Origin: Zea mays
Taxonomy: Eukaryota; Streptophyta; Magnoliopsida; Poales; Poaceae
Reading direction: 5' to 3'
DNA length: 64,000 nt
NCBI RefSeq assembly: GCF_902167145.1
Contig: NC_050097.1
Coordinates: 225,327,034-225,391,033 of the forward strand
A model generated the notes under the pieces. It saw nothing but the letters and a program-made list of their open reading frames with translations. It searched no databases and had not been told where the DNA came from. This document shows positions 10,543-20,389 of the stretch, in pieces. The translations under genes were made by a program, and so were the position numbers. How positions within the stretch are numbered: position 1 is the first letter of the stretch; each line of letters starts with the position of its first letter.

Positions 10543-10807
10543 GGGTATGATATGATAGCTTTATCTCTATTTGATATCATAGCTTGTGGAAATTCATGAA
10601 GTTTAAACACATCGTTCATAAATTGTTTAGCCACTGTTAGGGATGTAAAAGGATGACATATGGGAATAAAATGACTATATTTAGAGAAGGTGTCTACAAC
10701 CACCATTATGCAATTTGAATGTTCTAATTTCGGGAGGCATTCTGCAAAATCTATTGAGATCACTTTCCACGCAACATCAGGTATGGGAAGATGTTGAAGT
10801 AGACCCA
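10543..10807 (-). pseudogene. Gypsy integrase core fragment
   Basis: The minus strand encodes GLLQHLPIPDVAWKVISIDF, then VVVDTFSKYSHFIP, HPFTSLTVAKQFMNDV, KLHEFPQAMISNRDKA. This is the first half of a chromovirus-type integrase core with the first catalytic Asp (SIDF) and the second (NRDK, where the family has SDRD). It is interrupted at one side by the M0 element with its TA repeat and at the other by an LTR starting at 10808. It is a short relic with no function. Confidence 0.8.
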
Positions 10808-11530
10808 TGTAAAGCCCAAAATCTGTATAAGAGAAAATAATAAGGTAAATAGATAACTATACTTATATCTTAGTGTTTTGGGGATTATGTGATTTCCTTT
10901 TTCTTTGTGCATACTCCATTAATGGAATTAAAGTAGTCAAATAACAAATAAATAAATACAGAAATATGCATCTCATGCTAAGATTCTTGTATTGTTGCAT
11001 TTGTGCTTAAATTCGCGAGACAAGTTTAAGTTTGAAATTAGAATTTAAAAATGAAAGAGGAAAGAAAAGGGAAGAAAAGGAAAAGAATATACACTATCAA
11101 GAAAAATATATATGAATAAATATATTTCTTCATGTTGGCACTTTTATTTGTGCACTTAATCTGTGTGTGAAACTCAACATCAAATTCAAATAGTAAATTT
11201 TGAAATGGAGAAAGAAATGCAAAACATAAAAGAAAAGGATAAAAAAGGGAAACGCCTTCTGGGCCGAAACCCCACGCTCGACCCACCAACCATCCCCATG
11301 CGCAGGCCAGCTCGGCAGGCGAGCACCGACAGGCGGGCCCAGGAGCCTGTTGTCTGACTCGCGCGGCGCACCGTCGCTGCCGCCCCGCGGACCATACTCT
11401 TGGTCGTGGCAAACATGGGTCCGACTGACGTGTGGGCCCTGATTCGTTTCCCTGCATCTCCGATCAGCTCACTTGCGCGTGGTCCCCGGTTGTCGGAGGC
11501 ATCTCTTCTCCCCGCGCGGATTGCAACAAC
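10808..11530 (+). repeat. Truncated LTR, Tekay-like, plus orientation
   Basis: The stretch begins TGTAAAGCCCAAAATCTG directly inside the integrase frame, resembling the TGTAACACCCC start of Tekay-clade LTRs, followed by AT-rich and then GC-rich sequence as in such LTRs. The possible left target duplication is ACCCA (10803-10807). It has no CA terminus; somewhere between 11500 and 11545 it gives way to a gag remnant on the minus strand. No internal domain of this element is present. Confidence 0.55.
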
Positions 11531-11533
11531 CCA

Positions 11534-12019
11534 TCATACATGGTTGTATGACGGTGGCCACGGGGTAGCCTGCAATTCTGCTGCCAAGTGAGAAGCATCG
11601 TCAAAAGCAAAATTGTCCCGACAAAAGTCACCGTACCATTCATCATCATTGAATAGGTTGTCTTGGCGAAGCTCCCTATGTTGGGGCCTTTGGTCTTGGT
11701 CGTCCTGAGTGAGGTGACGCATTTCTTCAGCGTCTTCGTCGATCTTCTTCTGAAGATCGGCGAGCCGAAGCATATTTTCCCTTTTCCTTGCATCTGTTGG
11801 TGGATAGTCTCCAAATCCCTGATCTCTTGATCAAGCTCCTCCTCCTAGAGTGTTGGGCAAGTAGCCTTCCTCTTCTGATTTCTAGCTTCTCGTAGCGTCT
11901 CTAGATTAGTCTCCAGTGGTTGCAGAGCAGCCCCTGGCACCGTCGTCTTCTTCGGCGACATTACGGAAGTCGATGCTTGCCGAAGGTGGTCGATTGAGTT
12001 TACCGGAGGTGGGCGCCAA
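11534..12019 (-). pseudogene. Gypsy gag N-terminal remnant next to primer site
   Basis: The minus strand encodes LADLQKKIDEDAEEMRHL, an acidic stretch, and SHLAAELQATPWPPSY, which resembles the run-up to the capsid domain of Tat-type gypsy gag proteins. An overlapping frame (11464-11814) carries neighbouring fragments, so frame breaks are present. The capsid core itself is lost at the left junction near 11530. It lies directly downstream, on the minus strand, of the primer site and LTR at 12008-12280. Confidence 0.55.
12008..12019 (-). other. Primer binding site of the outer gypsy element
   Basis: On the minus strand TTGGCGCCCACC immediately follows the LTR end ACCAACA. A TGGCGCC start is common to Tat/Athila-type gypsy elements. 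Confidence 0.75.
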
Positions 12020-12280
12020 TGTTGGTCCTTGTTCTCAGATGCTATACATCAAGAACAAAGCATCACAATTGTTAACGATTAGAGGCCTTCGTCCTTCGAA
12101 GCATTATCTCCTTTGGGATATAATGATCTTCAGACGAAGGTCATGAAGGGCATACCTTCATCATCTCAGTGAACGAATATAAATAAAATCATATGAAACA
12201 CTAAAGAATATGAATAATCATTAAGAGTCAGTAGATTATTTATATTCTTATTTTATAGCATGAATAAACATCAACAATAT
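12020..12280 (-). repeat. Outer gypsy 5' LTR, distal part (split by insertion)
   Basis: In plus coordinates it starts TGTTGG at 12020. It is interrupted after AATAT (12276-12280) by the element 12281-19069 and resumes at 19075. Joined length would be about 0.7 kb. Confidence 0.8.
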
Positions 12281-13383
12281 TGTCGGAGAGGGAATTCTCC
12301 GGCCGGGTGGCGGAGTGCACCCGCCCTAAATCCTAAGATGAGGAAGGGGCTTAAGCGTTTTGCCTGTCCTGCTAAGCGAACATCAAGCACATGAACACGC
12401 GAGAGTTTAGAGTGGTTCGGGCCACCGGAGCGTAATACCCTACTCCACTGTATGTTGGATTGCTGTGGAAGCTTGAGAATTGAGAGTCTAAGTTGGGTCT
12501 CAGTCTGCCTATGTTGTAACGTTGCATGCCTCCCCTTTTATAGCTAAGGGGGGCATGTACAAGGTACTGGGCCCCGACATGTGGGCCTAGGAACAAAACG
12601 GATGTAGTGCTTGGAGCTACTGATGTTCTCCGCTCGGGCAATCTTCTCGCGCCCTGACATCCGAGATCTGTGCAGAATCGGTGTGCAGGGGAAGCTTCTC
12701 GTATAAGGGATGATGCGCACAGTGCGCCGCACGGCATGGGCGCACTATTTGACAATGGATTGGATAGGTGCGCCGTCTGCAGGATGGCCCTAGCGCCGCC
12801 TGCCAACGGAGTGGAAAGGACACATTAAATGCTGAGGGGGCACATCGCCTGTCAGCAAGGTGGCGCAGGCGGCGCGTCCTCTCCGCAATAAATGCAGAGA
12901 CCATGTGGCTTTAGAGGCCTTACGTCAGGCTCCGCCCGCTGGCTTATGTCACGGGCTACAAGCCACGCGGCAGCAGCGGGTCTCTGCCTGAGCGGGGAGC
13001 GCAAGTACACATGATAAGGCCTGACACGTGTCAGTACCGTACCCTTGCTTATGCCAGGGTCTCCCCTGTCCCGGGACCTCGTTGTGGCTCGGACCTCACT
13101 CGGAGGGATCTGAACCCCATCCAAGGGACCCGACATGCTTTCTTGGGAGTCTCGGGCCGTAATTGGGGGTCCGGGTTGTGCGTTCAAGGGTCTGGTGCTA
13201 CCTTGCGGAGGTCCGATCAAAATGATACATCCTGGGATGTATCATCTTTTCTCGCCACGTGGTGCCCCTTGAGCCGCCCACGTGGTGGGGTCGCGCACTG
13301 TTCACCGTGCGGCTAGGGAACGCCGTACGGGCACCGCGTCTTCATACTGTAGTAACGGGTACCCCTGATTCAGGGTACCAACA
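12281..13383 (-). repeat. 3' LTR of the non-autonomous gypsy element
   Basis: In plus coordinates it runs from TGTCGGAGAGGG to GGGTACCAACA and is a clear copy of 17968-19069. Differences are scattered substitutions (for example near 12590, 12720 and 12900). The minus-strand start TGTTGGTACC carries a short palindrome GGTACCCTGA...TCAGGGTACC. Confidence 0.92.
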
Positions 13384-13752
13384 GTGGCCCCCAAGCCCGC
13401 CTCAGGGTAGGATACGAGCTTGCAGGTGGGGCCAAAGTCTGATTGGCGATTGGCTCGCTGCCCCTGCGCGCCCGTTGATGCAATTACTGTCGGTCCGCCT
13501 ATGGTCATGCCGACTGTCGCGCTTGTCCCCGTGGCTGACTGGCCCGTGACCTCCGCACTTAATGTCTTTGCTGGGCCATGCGTGGGGTGCCTCGAGTCGA
13601 TGCACTAGTTTTGAAAATTTATCTTCCCAGTCTTCTGCGACGGCCCCGAGGAGACGCAGTATTGGCGCGAGCGGTGGTGCGACTTTTCTGCACCCAGAAA
13701 CCGGCGCGCCGGGTGCATGACATGTGGGCATGGGCCCCCATGCCGGAGGATG

Positions 13753-13992
13753 GACCGCTAGTTGCAGCGAAGCCGAGGGGGTGCACAACCGCGGGGCGGT
13801 TGCATGCTCCATGCGCGGCGGTTCGCCTTCTTGACCGCTGGTTGCGGCGAAGATGAAAGGGCGTATAACCGCGGGGCGGTTGCACGCTCTTTGTGCGGTG
13901 GTTCGCCTTCTTGACCGTTGGTTGCGGCGAAGATGAAGGGGCGCACAACCGCGGGGCGGTTGCACGTTCCTTGTGCGGCGGTTCGCCTTCTT
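13753..13992. repeat. Three tandem copies of an 80-bp unit
   Basis: GACCGCTAGTTGCAGCG, GACCGCTGGTTGCGGCG and GACCGTTGGTTGCGGCG recur at 13753, 13833 and 13913, exactly 80 bp apart, each followed by CCGCGGGGCGGTTGCA and GCGGTTCGCC. It lies between the antisense frame and the 3' LTR of the non-autonomous gypsy element. The open frames through it are a result of the repeat and GC content. Confidence 0.9.
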
Positions 13993-14149
13993 CGTGCTTC
14001 GGGCCAGCTTGTATGACATGTGGGGCCTGGCCCCCGTGTCATAGGATGGGAACCCTGGTGCGCATCGGGGGAGACCTTGCCCGTGACGCTTTGGGGCGCG
14101 AGCGGGGAAATCTGCCTTTAAAAAGGGGTTCATCCCTCGAGTAGCAGCC

Positions 14150-14770
14150 ATGTCTTGCTTCTCTCCCACTCGCGGTGCCCTTTCGCCTTCGAGCTCTCCG
14201 CGCCCCTTTGCCTTCAAGGTTTCTGCTTTGTGTCGCCATAGTTTACCATGGCCTTGTGGCTTCATCCCGAGCGCGCCCAGACTGAGTGAGTGCTCGAAAT
14301 GGTATACTGCCTGCTTGGATGGAATGCGTCGGCGCGCGGCGGAAGGATTTGCGCCGGTGTTATCCACCCCGCTGGGCTTGCCGCTAGAGAGTTCATGCCT
14401 TTCGTCCTCCCTAGCGGGTCGGTGCTACCGGTCTTGTTTTCCCTCTGCTGGAGGTGCGCGGCCTTGTGGGAGCGGCGCTATTCCACCGGCGCTTGGCTTC
14501 AAGGATGTTCATCATCCGCACGGTGGTGGGGAGCGAGCTGAGCCGCGGCTTCGCCTCCCACATGGGCTGGTGCCCGCCTCTTCCTCCAGTATTTGGAGGA
14601 AAAGGATGATCACCAGCCTTGTGAAGGAGGCGAACTTCGGCTACGCGGTCCCGACCAGACTGCAAGCACTGCCTTCCGCCATGCTCCCAGCTCCATGGCT
14701 TGGATGGTCTTGTCCTTACCTTCGTAGGGGGACGGAGGCGAGGACCTCTTCGTCATGGCACGCATGCTGA
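14150..14770 (+). CDS. Antisense ORF inside the non-autonomous gypsy element
   Basis: This 206-codon plus-strand frame runs opposite to the element's gag. It starts MSCFSPTRGALSPSSSPRPF in a plausible setting: a TTTAAAAAGG TATA-like motif at 14118, then a short leader and AGCAGCCATG. About 230 bp after its stop the DNA becomes AT-rich like a 3' UTR (15000-15110). The protein is Ser/Pro/Arg-rich; I recognise no domain. Antisense ORFs between pol and the 3' LTR are known in Tat-lineage elements such as Grande. Whether this frame is translated is unknown. Confidence 0.4.
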   Translation: MSCFSPTRGALSPSSSPRPFAFKVSALCRHSLPWPCGFIPSAPRLSECSKWYTACLDGMRRRAAEGFAPVLSTPLGLPLESSCLSSSLAGRCYRSCFPSAGGARPCGSGAIPPALGFKDVHHPHGGGERAEPRLRLPHGLVPASSSSIWRKRMITSLVKEANFGYAVPTRLQALPSAMLPAPWLGWSCPYLRRGTEARTSSSWHAC

Positions 14771-14950
14771 GGTGGTCGCCACCGCTGGGGAGGCTGCCCG
14801 GCGCAGAGGTGCTCGAGGCCGCTGGTGAGGCTGCCCGTTGCAGAGGTGGTCGCCTCTGTTGGCGAGCCGCTCAGAGCTGAGGTAGTCGTCGCCGCTGACA
14901 AGCCGTCAGTGCAGAGGTGGTCGCCTCCGCTGGCGAGCCGCTCGGAGCTA
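14761..14950. repeat. Degenerate ~70-bp repeats downstream of the antisense ORF
   Basis: CAGAGGTGGTCGCCTC and TGGCGAGCCGCTC recur about 71 bp apart (14841 and 14912), with weaker copies upstream. It lies between the antisense ORF and its AT-rich possible 3' UTR. Confidence 0.65.
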
Positions 14951-15399
14951 GCTACCCACGCGGTCCTACTGGCGTGGAGGTAGTTCATACCTGTAGAGTA
15001 GAGATGGAGCTAGGACTCCACTTGAAGGCAGATGTAATACTTTTGCTTTTTGTAAGATACTTTTGAGTACTATTTATCAAGCAGTATTAGCACTTATCTA
15101 TGTACCACTTGTCTTTGTTGCGTGTGGTAACTGATTCTTCCTTGGTACCTGGCCCCCTGGGATGTAGGCTCGATTTGTCGAGGCTGCAGACCAGCATACC
15201 TAAGAAAGAGTTGGCGATGGCCCCCAGGAGGTAACCTCGACTGGGACCTGGGCCTGCACACAGCTTCGGCTAGGGAGCATTAGTAGTACACCTACAGGAC
15301 CCGTCATCTGACACTAGCCATCCTTTGATACATGCTCGGGACCTACAGGGTCTAGTCTGGGAGGCCAAGTTGTGCGTCCGGACCCCTTGGATGGTGGTT

Positions 15400-15700
15400 C
15401 TAGGTACTAGGACATTTGTCGCAGAGTGGTGGAGCGTGCAGGCCCACGGTACGGAACCAGGCTGAGCGGCTACACGGGCTCCGGACCACCCCAAGAGACA
15501 AATGTCCATTCTCTAGTTCCGGACCCCAGGTTGTCGGACCCATAGGACTTATAGCTCCAAATACTAGGTACCCGTCACAGAGTGGTGGAGTGTGCAGGCT
15601 TTCGGGTATGGAACCAGGCTAAGCAGCCACACAGGCTCCGGACCACCCCATAGAACAGGGTCCCGTTCTCTAGAGCCGGCTCCCAGGCTGTCGGGCCCTC
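15400..15700. repeat. 156-bp tandem duplication
   Basis: GTCGCAGAGTGGTGGAG at 15418 and GTCACAGAGTGGTGGAG at 15574 open two diverged copies that share GAACCAGGCT and GGCTCCGGACCACCCCA. It lies in the non-coding internal region, between the antisense unit and the pol relic. Confidence 0.85.
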
Positions 15701-15969
15701 CTGCTTTCGCAGAGAGGTCCTAAACTGCAAACCTGGCTGTTCCATTCGGATGTCATTATGTCTGATGGAAAGGGAACTGTTCGGGTGGGTTATATAAAAT
15801 AATATCTGAAAAACTGCAAGGTAAGACCATGGTGCAGTGGGATAAACTATCGTAGAGGCACATCCGAGGGGTAAATCTTTTCTTTATAACCTGTCATGCA
15901 TGAGTGCATACCAACAGGCCGGGCTTATGAGGGTGGACCTCACCGGGTTGGCGTACACGTATGCGTTAT

Positions 15970-16398
15970 CTAGTTACAAAAGGGAAACAAATTCGACCCC
16001 TCAGACTTGCTCCTATGGATAGAACTTACAGAGATGCTCCAGAGGTGAGGAAGAGGTACTCTTTCAGTCATAGAAAGATAGTCACCCTCAGGTCGGTGTA
16101 TTCCCGCCACCTTGAAGGGTCCTTCCCAGCTGGGGGAGAGTTGCAGAGCCCTTCTTGGTTTGGTACTTGCCGTAGGACTAGGTCCCGACCCTGGGTTCCC
16201 ATCTGCGTTTGATGAGGGAGTCCTCGTCCTCGTGCTGTAGCCATTTCTGCGCGGACTTGAGAGAAGCCTGAACCCGCGGGGAGTCCAGAGGGGTTTCCGG
16301 GGGATGGCAAGCTTCGACCCCATAGACCCGGGAGCACGGGGTCCCTCTAGGGTCCATCTAGTTGTCCCCACCGGAGTAGGAGCCTCCGACGAAGACAT
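15970..16398 (-). pseudogene. Relic of gypsy integrase C-terminus
   Basis: The minus strand contains LQLSPSWEGPFKVAGIHRPE, the K/L-SPxWEGPF-V signature at the C-terminal end of gypsy integrases, followed soon by the end of the frame. Immediately upstream comes the frame-shifted end of gag, so protease, RT, RNase H and the integrase core were lost in one or more deletions. This shows that the element derives from an autonomous gypsy ancestor. Confidence 0.75.
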
Positions 16399-16401
16399 CC
16401 T

Positions 16402-17931
16402 TCAGGTCCCCCTCGGGTGACTGGTACCCGAGGTCCCGTTCAGCCGTGACCACCTCGTCGTCGTCGACCTTTTCTTTGCCAGGTCGGCGACGAGGTGGGG
16501 AGCCGTCCTTGGGAGACTACTCGCGCCGCTCGCTGACGTGTTTCGTGAGGTCAATGATCTCGCGACACTCGGTGGCGCTGTGGTGACCATTGGGGTGCAC
16601 AGGGCATGAGCCGCTGTTACCCCTCTGCAGCCGCGGGCGTTTGTTGCTGTCGCCCTGCCCCCGGTCGCGGCTGCAACGACTAGAGTGGTGGACCGCGCCC
16701 TCTGGTAGTCACGGTCCTTCTTCTTTTTCTTCTTACCGTCCCGGGGGACGGCACCCGAGCCACCCGACTGGGCAGCCCTGGTCTGTGGGGCCGAGTGCCA
16801 TGCACGGCCCTCGGCGGCTCTGACGCATTTGTCGGCCAGAGCGAAGAGTGTGGGGACAGTTTCCACGTCATGCGTGGCCAACTTCTCCAACATTTTCTCA
16901 TCACGTACTCCTTGACGGAAGGCCGTGATGATAGAAACATCGGAAATGCGAGGTATAGTACCTCGCACCTTGGTGAAGCGGGAGATGAACGTCCGGAGAG
17001 TCTCCCCGGGCTCCTGCCTCACCGCATGGAGGTGGGCCTCCACACCGTGCTGCTGGTAAGCACTGACGAAGTTCGCAACGAACCGCGCGCAGAGCTCTTC
17101 CCAGGAGTAGATTGACCCTGGGGCGAGGTTCACAAGCCAGGTCCGGGCAAGACCAGACAAGGCAACATGAAAATATGTTGCCATCACAGCAGTGTTCCCA
17201 CCGGTTGCTGTGATAGCGGTGACATACACCTGCAGGAACTCCGACGGATTTGACATTCCGTCGTATTTTTCTGGCAGGTGCGGTCGGAACTTGGGTGGCC
17301 ATGATGCCGCGCGGAGATGATCCGCGAGAGCGGTGCAGCCAACGCCGGCCAAGGGGACACCCGCTTGGGACCGGGTGCCCATTGGGGCCTGCGGTGCTAC
17401 CGCAGCAAAGTCTTGATCGAGGTTGCGGCCCTCGATGTTTTGGCGGTGCTCGCGCGCCCTTTCCAAAGAGATCAGGGCGTCCTCTCCCGCGCGCCTGCGG
17501 TTGAGTTCGGCCCGGAGGTCGTTGGTCTGTGCGCCCCTTACTGAGGGTGAGCGCACAGACGCCGACGCCTCATGTTGGCGCCGGGATGACCGTGACATTG
17601 ACCTGGTCGAGGTAGAATGCGCCATGCCGAGCAGTTGGTCGACGTCGTCCCGCCACTGCTTCATGGCCCCTGGTGAGGCCGTGGAGCTTGGGGGGTGTCG
17701 TAGCAACTCCCTGGCTGCTGACAACGCTCCCGGAGCCGCCCTCGATTTTGTCCGGGATGTCTGTGCAGCTGTATGCTGCCGTGCAGCGTGCACAACAGCA
17801 GTGCCCGACACTGGGCGATTGGGAACTTGTGGCGTGGAAGAAACAACTTCTTCCTCCACCAGGAAATCCGCTGATGTCTCGGCGTGGTGCTCCACGATTT
17901 GCACCATCATGCTGAGCGAGGATGCAAGCAA
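16402..17931 (-). CDS. Gypsy gag (capsid) of the non-autonomous element
   Basis: The 509-codon frame starts 13 bp after the primer site. After a Ser/Arg/Ala-rich N-terminal part comes a retrotransposon gag core at about residues 200-340: FRPHLPEKYDGMSNPSEFLQ, ATYFHVALSGLARTWLVNL, GSIYSWEELCARFVANF, LRTFISRFTKVRGTIP and TAFRQGV. A Lys run (KKKKKKDRD) follows. The zinc-knuckle-like CPVHPNGHHSATEC is encoded near 16570 in another frame, so the C-terminal part of this frame is shifted and the native C-terminus is broken. Gag alone could allow trans packaging, as in other non-autonomous elements (inference). Confidence 0.8.
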   Translation of the reverse strand: MLASSLSMMVQIVEHHAETSADFLVEEEVVSSTPQVPNRPVSGTAVVHAARQHTAAQTSRTKSRAAPGALSAARELLRHPPSSTASPGAMKQWRDDVDQLLGMAHSTSTRSMSRSSRRQHEASASVRSPSVRGAQTNDLRAELNRRRAGEDALISLERAREHRQNIEGRNLDQDFAAVAPQAPMGTRSQAGVPLAGVGCTALADHLRAASWPPKFRPHLPEKYDGMSNPSEFLQVYVTAITATGGNTAVMATYFHVALSGLARTWLVNLAPGSIYSWEELCARFVANFVSAYQQHGVEAHLHAVRQEPGETLRTFISRFTKVRGTIPRISDVSIITAFRQGVRDEKMLEKLATHDVETVPTLFALADKCVRAAEGRAWHSAPQTRAAQSGGSGAVPRDGKKKKKKDRDYQRARSTTLVVAAATGGRATATNARGCRGVTAAHALCTPMVTTAPPSVARSLTSRNTSASGASSLPRTAPHLVADLAKKRSTTTRWSRLNGTSGTSHPRGT

Positions 17932-17943
17932 AAACCTAATGCC

Positions 17944-17967
17944 TAGCCCCCTACCTGGGGCGCCAAA
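17944..17967 (-). other. Primer binding site of the non-autonomous gypsy element
   Basis: On the minus strand TTTGGCGCCCCAGGTAGGGG directly follows the 5' LTR end CCGACA. The TGGCGCC start matches the gypsy Tat-type sites. Confidence 0.8.
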
Positions 17968-19069
17968 TGTCGGAGAGGGAATTCTCCGGCCGGGTGGCGG
18001 AGTGCACCCGCCCTAATTCCTAAGATGAGGAAGGGGCTTAAGCGTTTTGCATGTCCTGCTAAGCGAACATCAAGCACATGAACACACGAGAGTTTAGAGT
18101 GGTTCGGGCCGCTGGAGCGTAATACCCTACTCCACTGTATGTTGGATTGCTGTGGAAGCTTGAGAATTGAGAGTCTAAGTTGGGTCTCAGTCTGCCTATG
18201 TTGTAACGTTGCATGCCTCCCCTTTTATAGCTAAGGGGGGCATGTACAAGGTACTGGGCCCCGACATGTGGGCCTAGGAACATAACGGATGTAGTGCTTG
18301 GAGCTACTGATGTTCTCCGCTCGGGCAATTTTCTCGCGCCCTGACATCCGAGATTTGCGCAGAATCGGTGTGCAGGGGAAGCTTCTCGTATAAGGGATGA
18401 TGAGCACAGTGCGCCGCACGGCACGGGCGCACTGTTTGGCAATGGACTGGACAGGTGCGCCGTCTGCAGGATGGTCCTGGCGCCGCCTGCCAACGGAGTG
18501 GACAGGACACATTAAATGTTGAGGGGGCACATCGCCTGTCAGCAAGGTGGCGCAGGCGGCGCGTCCTCTCCGCAATAAATGCAGAGACCGCGCAGCTTTA
18601 GAGGACTTACGTCAGGCTCCGCCCGCTGGCTTATGTCACGGGCTACAAGCCACGCGGCAGCAGCGGGTCTCCGCCTGAGCGGGGAGCGCAAGTACATAGG
18701 ATAAGGCCTGACACGTGTCAGTACCATACCCTTGCTTATGCCAGGGTCTCCCCTGTCCCGGGACCTTGTTGTGGCCTGGACCTCACTCAGAGGGATCTGA
18801 ACCCCATCCAAGGGACCCGACATGCTTTCTTGGGAGTCCCGGGCCGTAATCGGGGGTCCGGGTTGTGCGTTCAAGGGTCCGGTGCTCCCTTGCGGAGGTC
18901 CGGTCAAAATGATACATCCTGGGATGTATCATCTTTTCTCGCCACGTGGTGCCCCTTGAGCCGCCCACGTGGTGGGGTCGCGCGCTGTTCACCGTGCGGC
19001 TAGGGAACGTCGTACATGCACCGCATCTTCATACTGTAGTAAGGGGTACCCTGATTCAGGGTACCGACA
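17968..19069 (-). repeat. 5' LTR of the non-autonomous gypsy element
   Basis: In plus coordinates it runs TGTCGGAGAGGG to GGGTACCGACA. A motif CTTTTATAGCTAAGG (18221-18235; minus strand CTATAAAAG) is a good TATA box for minus-strand transcription. The target duplication AATAT follows at 19070-19074. Confidence 0.92.
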
Positions 19070-19074
19070 AATAT

Positions 19075-19517
19075 TTATATTACATTAATACATTCGACTT
19101 GCTAAAAGGTGAAAACGTGAGAGTGACGCGAGTGTGATTAAAATTTAGCGTGAACAGTACGGTGTTACTGTTCATCTATTTATAGGCACGGGACGCAACC
19201 CAGACAAAATTACATTCATGTCCCTGACATTTGCTGCTAGTCATAAGGCGAGCCATCAAGGACTAAGTAGTCTTTTCCCGTTTAGGTCGGTTTCATCTTC
19301 CACCTTCGTCATTATACTAAGCCGAAGCTTCTTCGGCCACAGCTTCGGCGTCCGTTCATCATGCTTTCGGGTTGTATCTCCATGTCACACATACCTTATC
19401 TCAAAGTCGAAGCCTCCTGTATCAGTCTATGTTACACTGAAAAACATATTAGTCACATTTTTGAGGACCTTCGGAAGAGCAGGATCGTTCCTCAGTTTGG
19501 AGGGGCCCGGGGCAACA
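19075..19517 (-). repeat. Outer gypsy 5' LTR, proximal part
   Basis: This is the continuation of 12020-12280 after the 6.8 kb insertion. On the minus strand the LTR starts TGTTGCCCCGGG at 19517. CTATTTATAGGC at 19170-19181 (GCCTATAAATAG on the minus strand) is a likely TATA box. Together with 12020-12280 it makes an LTR of about 0.7 kb. Confidence 0.8.
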
Positions 19518-20154
19518 TTATAAATAAGGCCCCAATATTATAATTACTATTTTTTACTATTATATATTTACTTATAATTCAATGTATAAAAAAATGAGCG
19601 CTAAAAAAAGAAGTCAGATCATTACCTCAAATATATTATAAATCATCTTAAAAATGACTTCTAACATTTCTTGATGCAAAATCATCAATGATAGCTTTAA
19701 TATTAATATCATCTAACAAATTATTCTCAATACATAAAGTTGCTAGCATACTTCTTAGGAGGCATAATATCAATGGCAATCTACAAGGAATCAATAGAAT
19801 AAATTAATTCATGTAATTTGTTAAGCATAATTACTTGCTAAAGCAATTAAAAACTATAGCCTTGCCTGACAATGGTAGCCTGATCGGCTGAGGTTTGTTC
19901 CCTGACTGGATGATCCTGTTGCCTTGCGTTGTGAATATGTACTCCCTAGCGCGTATGTGTATTTACACTGTGTCCATCTGCCGTCCCGCGTGTTGTTTAT
20001 ATGCCTCCATGTTCCTGAGTTTGGCGCAAGCCTACAGCTGCATGTAGTCGTAGTCCACTAGTTCTGTACTCCTGTATGGTATATGGGGTGGGGCCCCTGG
20101 AATCTTGGGGCCCAGATCGGTTGCCCCGCTCGCCCTGCCCCAGGCACGGCCCTG
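19518..20154 (-). mobile_element. hAT-type transposon relic (TTF zinc-finger kind)
   Basis: On the minus strand the piece starts CAGGGCCGTGCCTGGGGC at 20154, a terminus type common among plant hAT elements, followed by GGGCCCC-rich subterminal sequence. About 400 bp further it encodes the last 36 residues of a hAT transposase (next entry). Termini and C-terminus are too close for a full element, so the interior was deleted. The other end is cut at 19518 by the outer gypsy LTR. The 8 bp at 20155-20162 (CGGAAGAG) would be one target duplication copy. Confidence 0.7.
19648..19758 (-). pseudogene. C-terminal end of a hAT transposase (dimerisation domain)
   Basis: The minus-strand frame reads SMLATLCIENNLLDDINI followed by KAIIDDFASRNVRSHF and a stop (19648-19650). 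The pattern L-x-IEN-LLD-I--IIDDFASRNVR-HF is the end of the hAT C-terminal dimerisation domain in plant TTF/MYM-type zinc-finger transposases. The frame is too short for any search by length, and the catalytic part is absent. Confidence 0.75.
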
Positions 20155-20172
20155 CGGAAGAGGAATGCCCCA

Positions 20173-20386
20173 ACAGACACTTAGATGCAATAACAGTCAA
20201 GAACAAACATCACATGCCAATGGTGGACGAATTGTTGGATGAATTAGCAGGAGCTTGTTGGTTTACCAAATTGGATTTTAGTGCTGGGTACCACCAAATT
20301 TGTATGGCTACACGAGAATAGTACAAGACAGCCTTTCGAACTCATAATGGTTTATATGAGTTCATGGTCATGCCCTTCGGTTTAAT
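20173..20386 (+). pseudogene. Chromovirus-type gypsy RT, first fragment
   Basis: The frame encodes RHLDAITVKNKHHMPMVDEL, LDELAGACWFTKLDFSAGYH and, after a stop at 20320-20322, KTAFRTHNGLYEFMVMPFGL, ending in mid-codon context GGTTTAATT. The next codons (NAPATFQG) are found 11.5 kb away at 31898, so the gene was split by the PIF/Harbinger insertion at 20387. The 5' side ends at about 20173 beside the hAT terminus; the N-terminal RT, protease and gag are missing. Confidence 0.88.
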
Positions 20387-20389
20387 TAG

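Larger units (their letters stand above)
12281..19069 (-). mobile_element. Complete non-autonomous gypsy element with gag and antisense ORF
   Basis: Two LTRs of 1103 and 1102 bp (12281-13383 and 17968-19069) flank an internal region read on the minus strand: primer site, gag, a relic of the integrase C-terminus and a long non-pol region with a plus-strand reading frame. The 5-bp target duplication is AATAT (12276-12280 and 19070-19074). Protease, RT and RNase H are missing, so the element must be mobilised by a relative. By eye the LTRs differ at a few percent of sites, so it is older than the Tat element at 21993. It split an older LTR. Confidence 0.92.

Noticed and set aside
13753..13992. 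Possible CRISPR-like regular repeat
   Set aside because: Units are 80 bp head-to-tail with no unique spacers, and the DNA is from a plant retroelement.
13402..14367. 321-codon minus-strand frame
   Set aside because: It runs through the 80-bp tandem repeats and 3' LTR-proximal DNA; openness in several frames comes from the repeat and GC content. The plus-strand frame at 14150 has a better start context.
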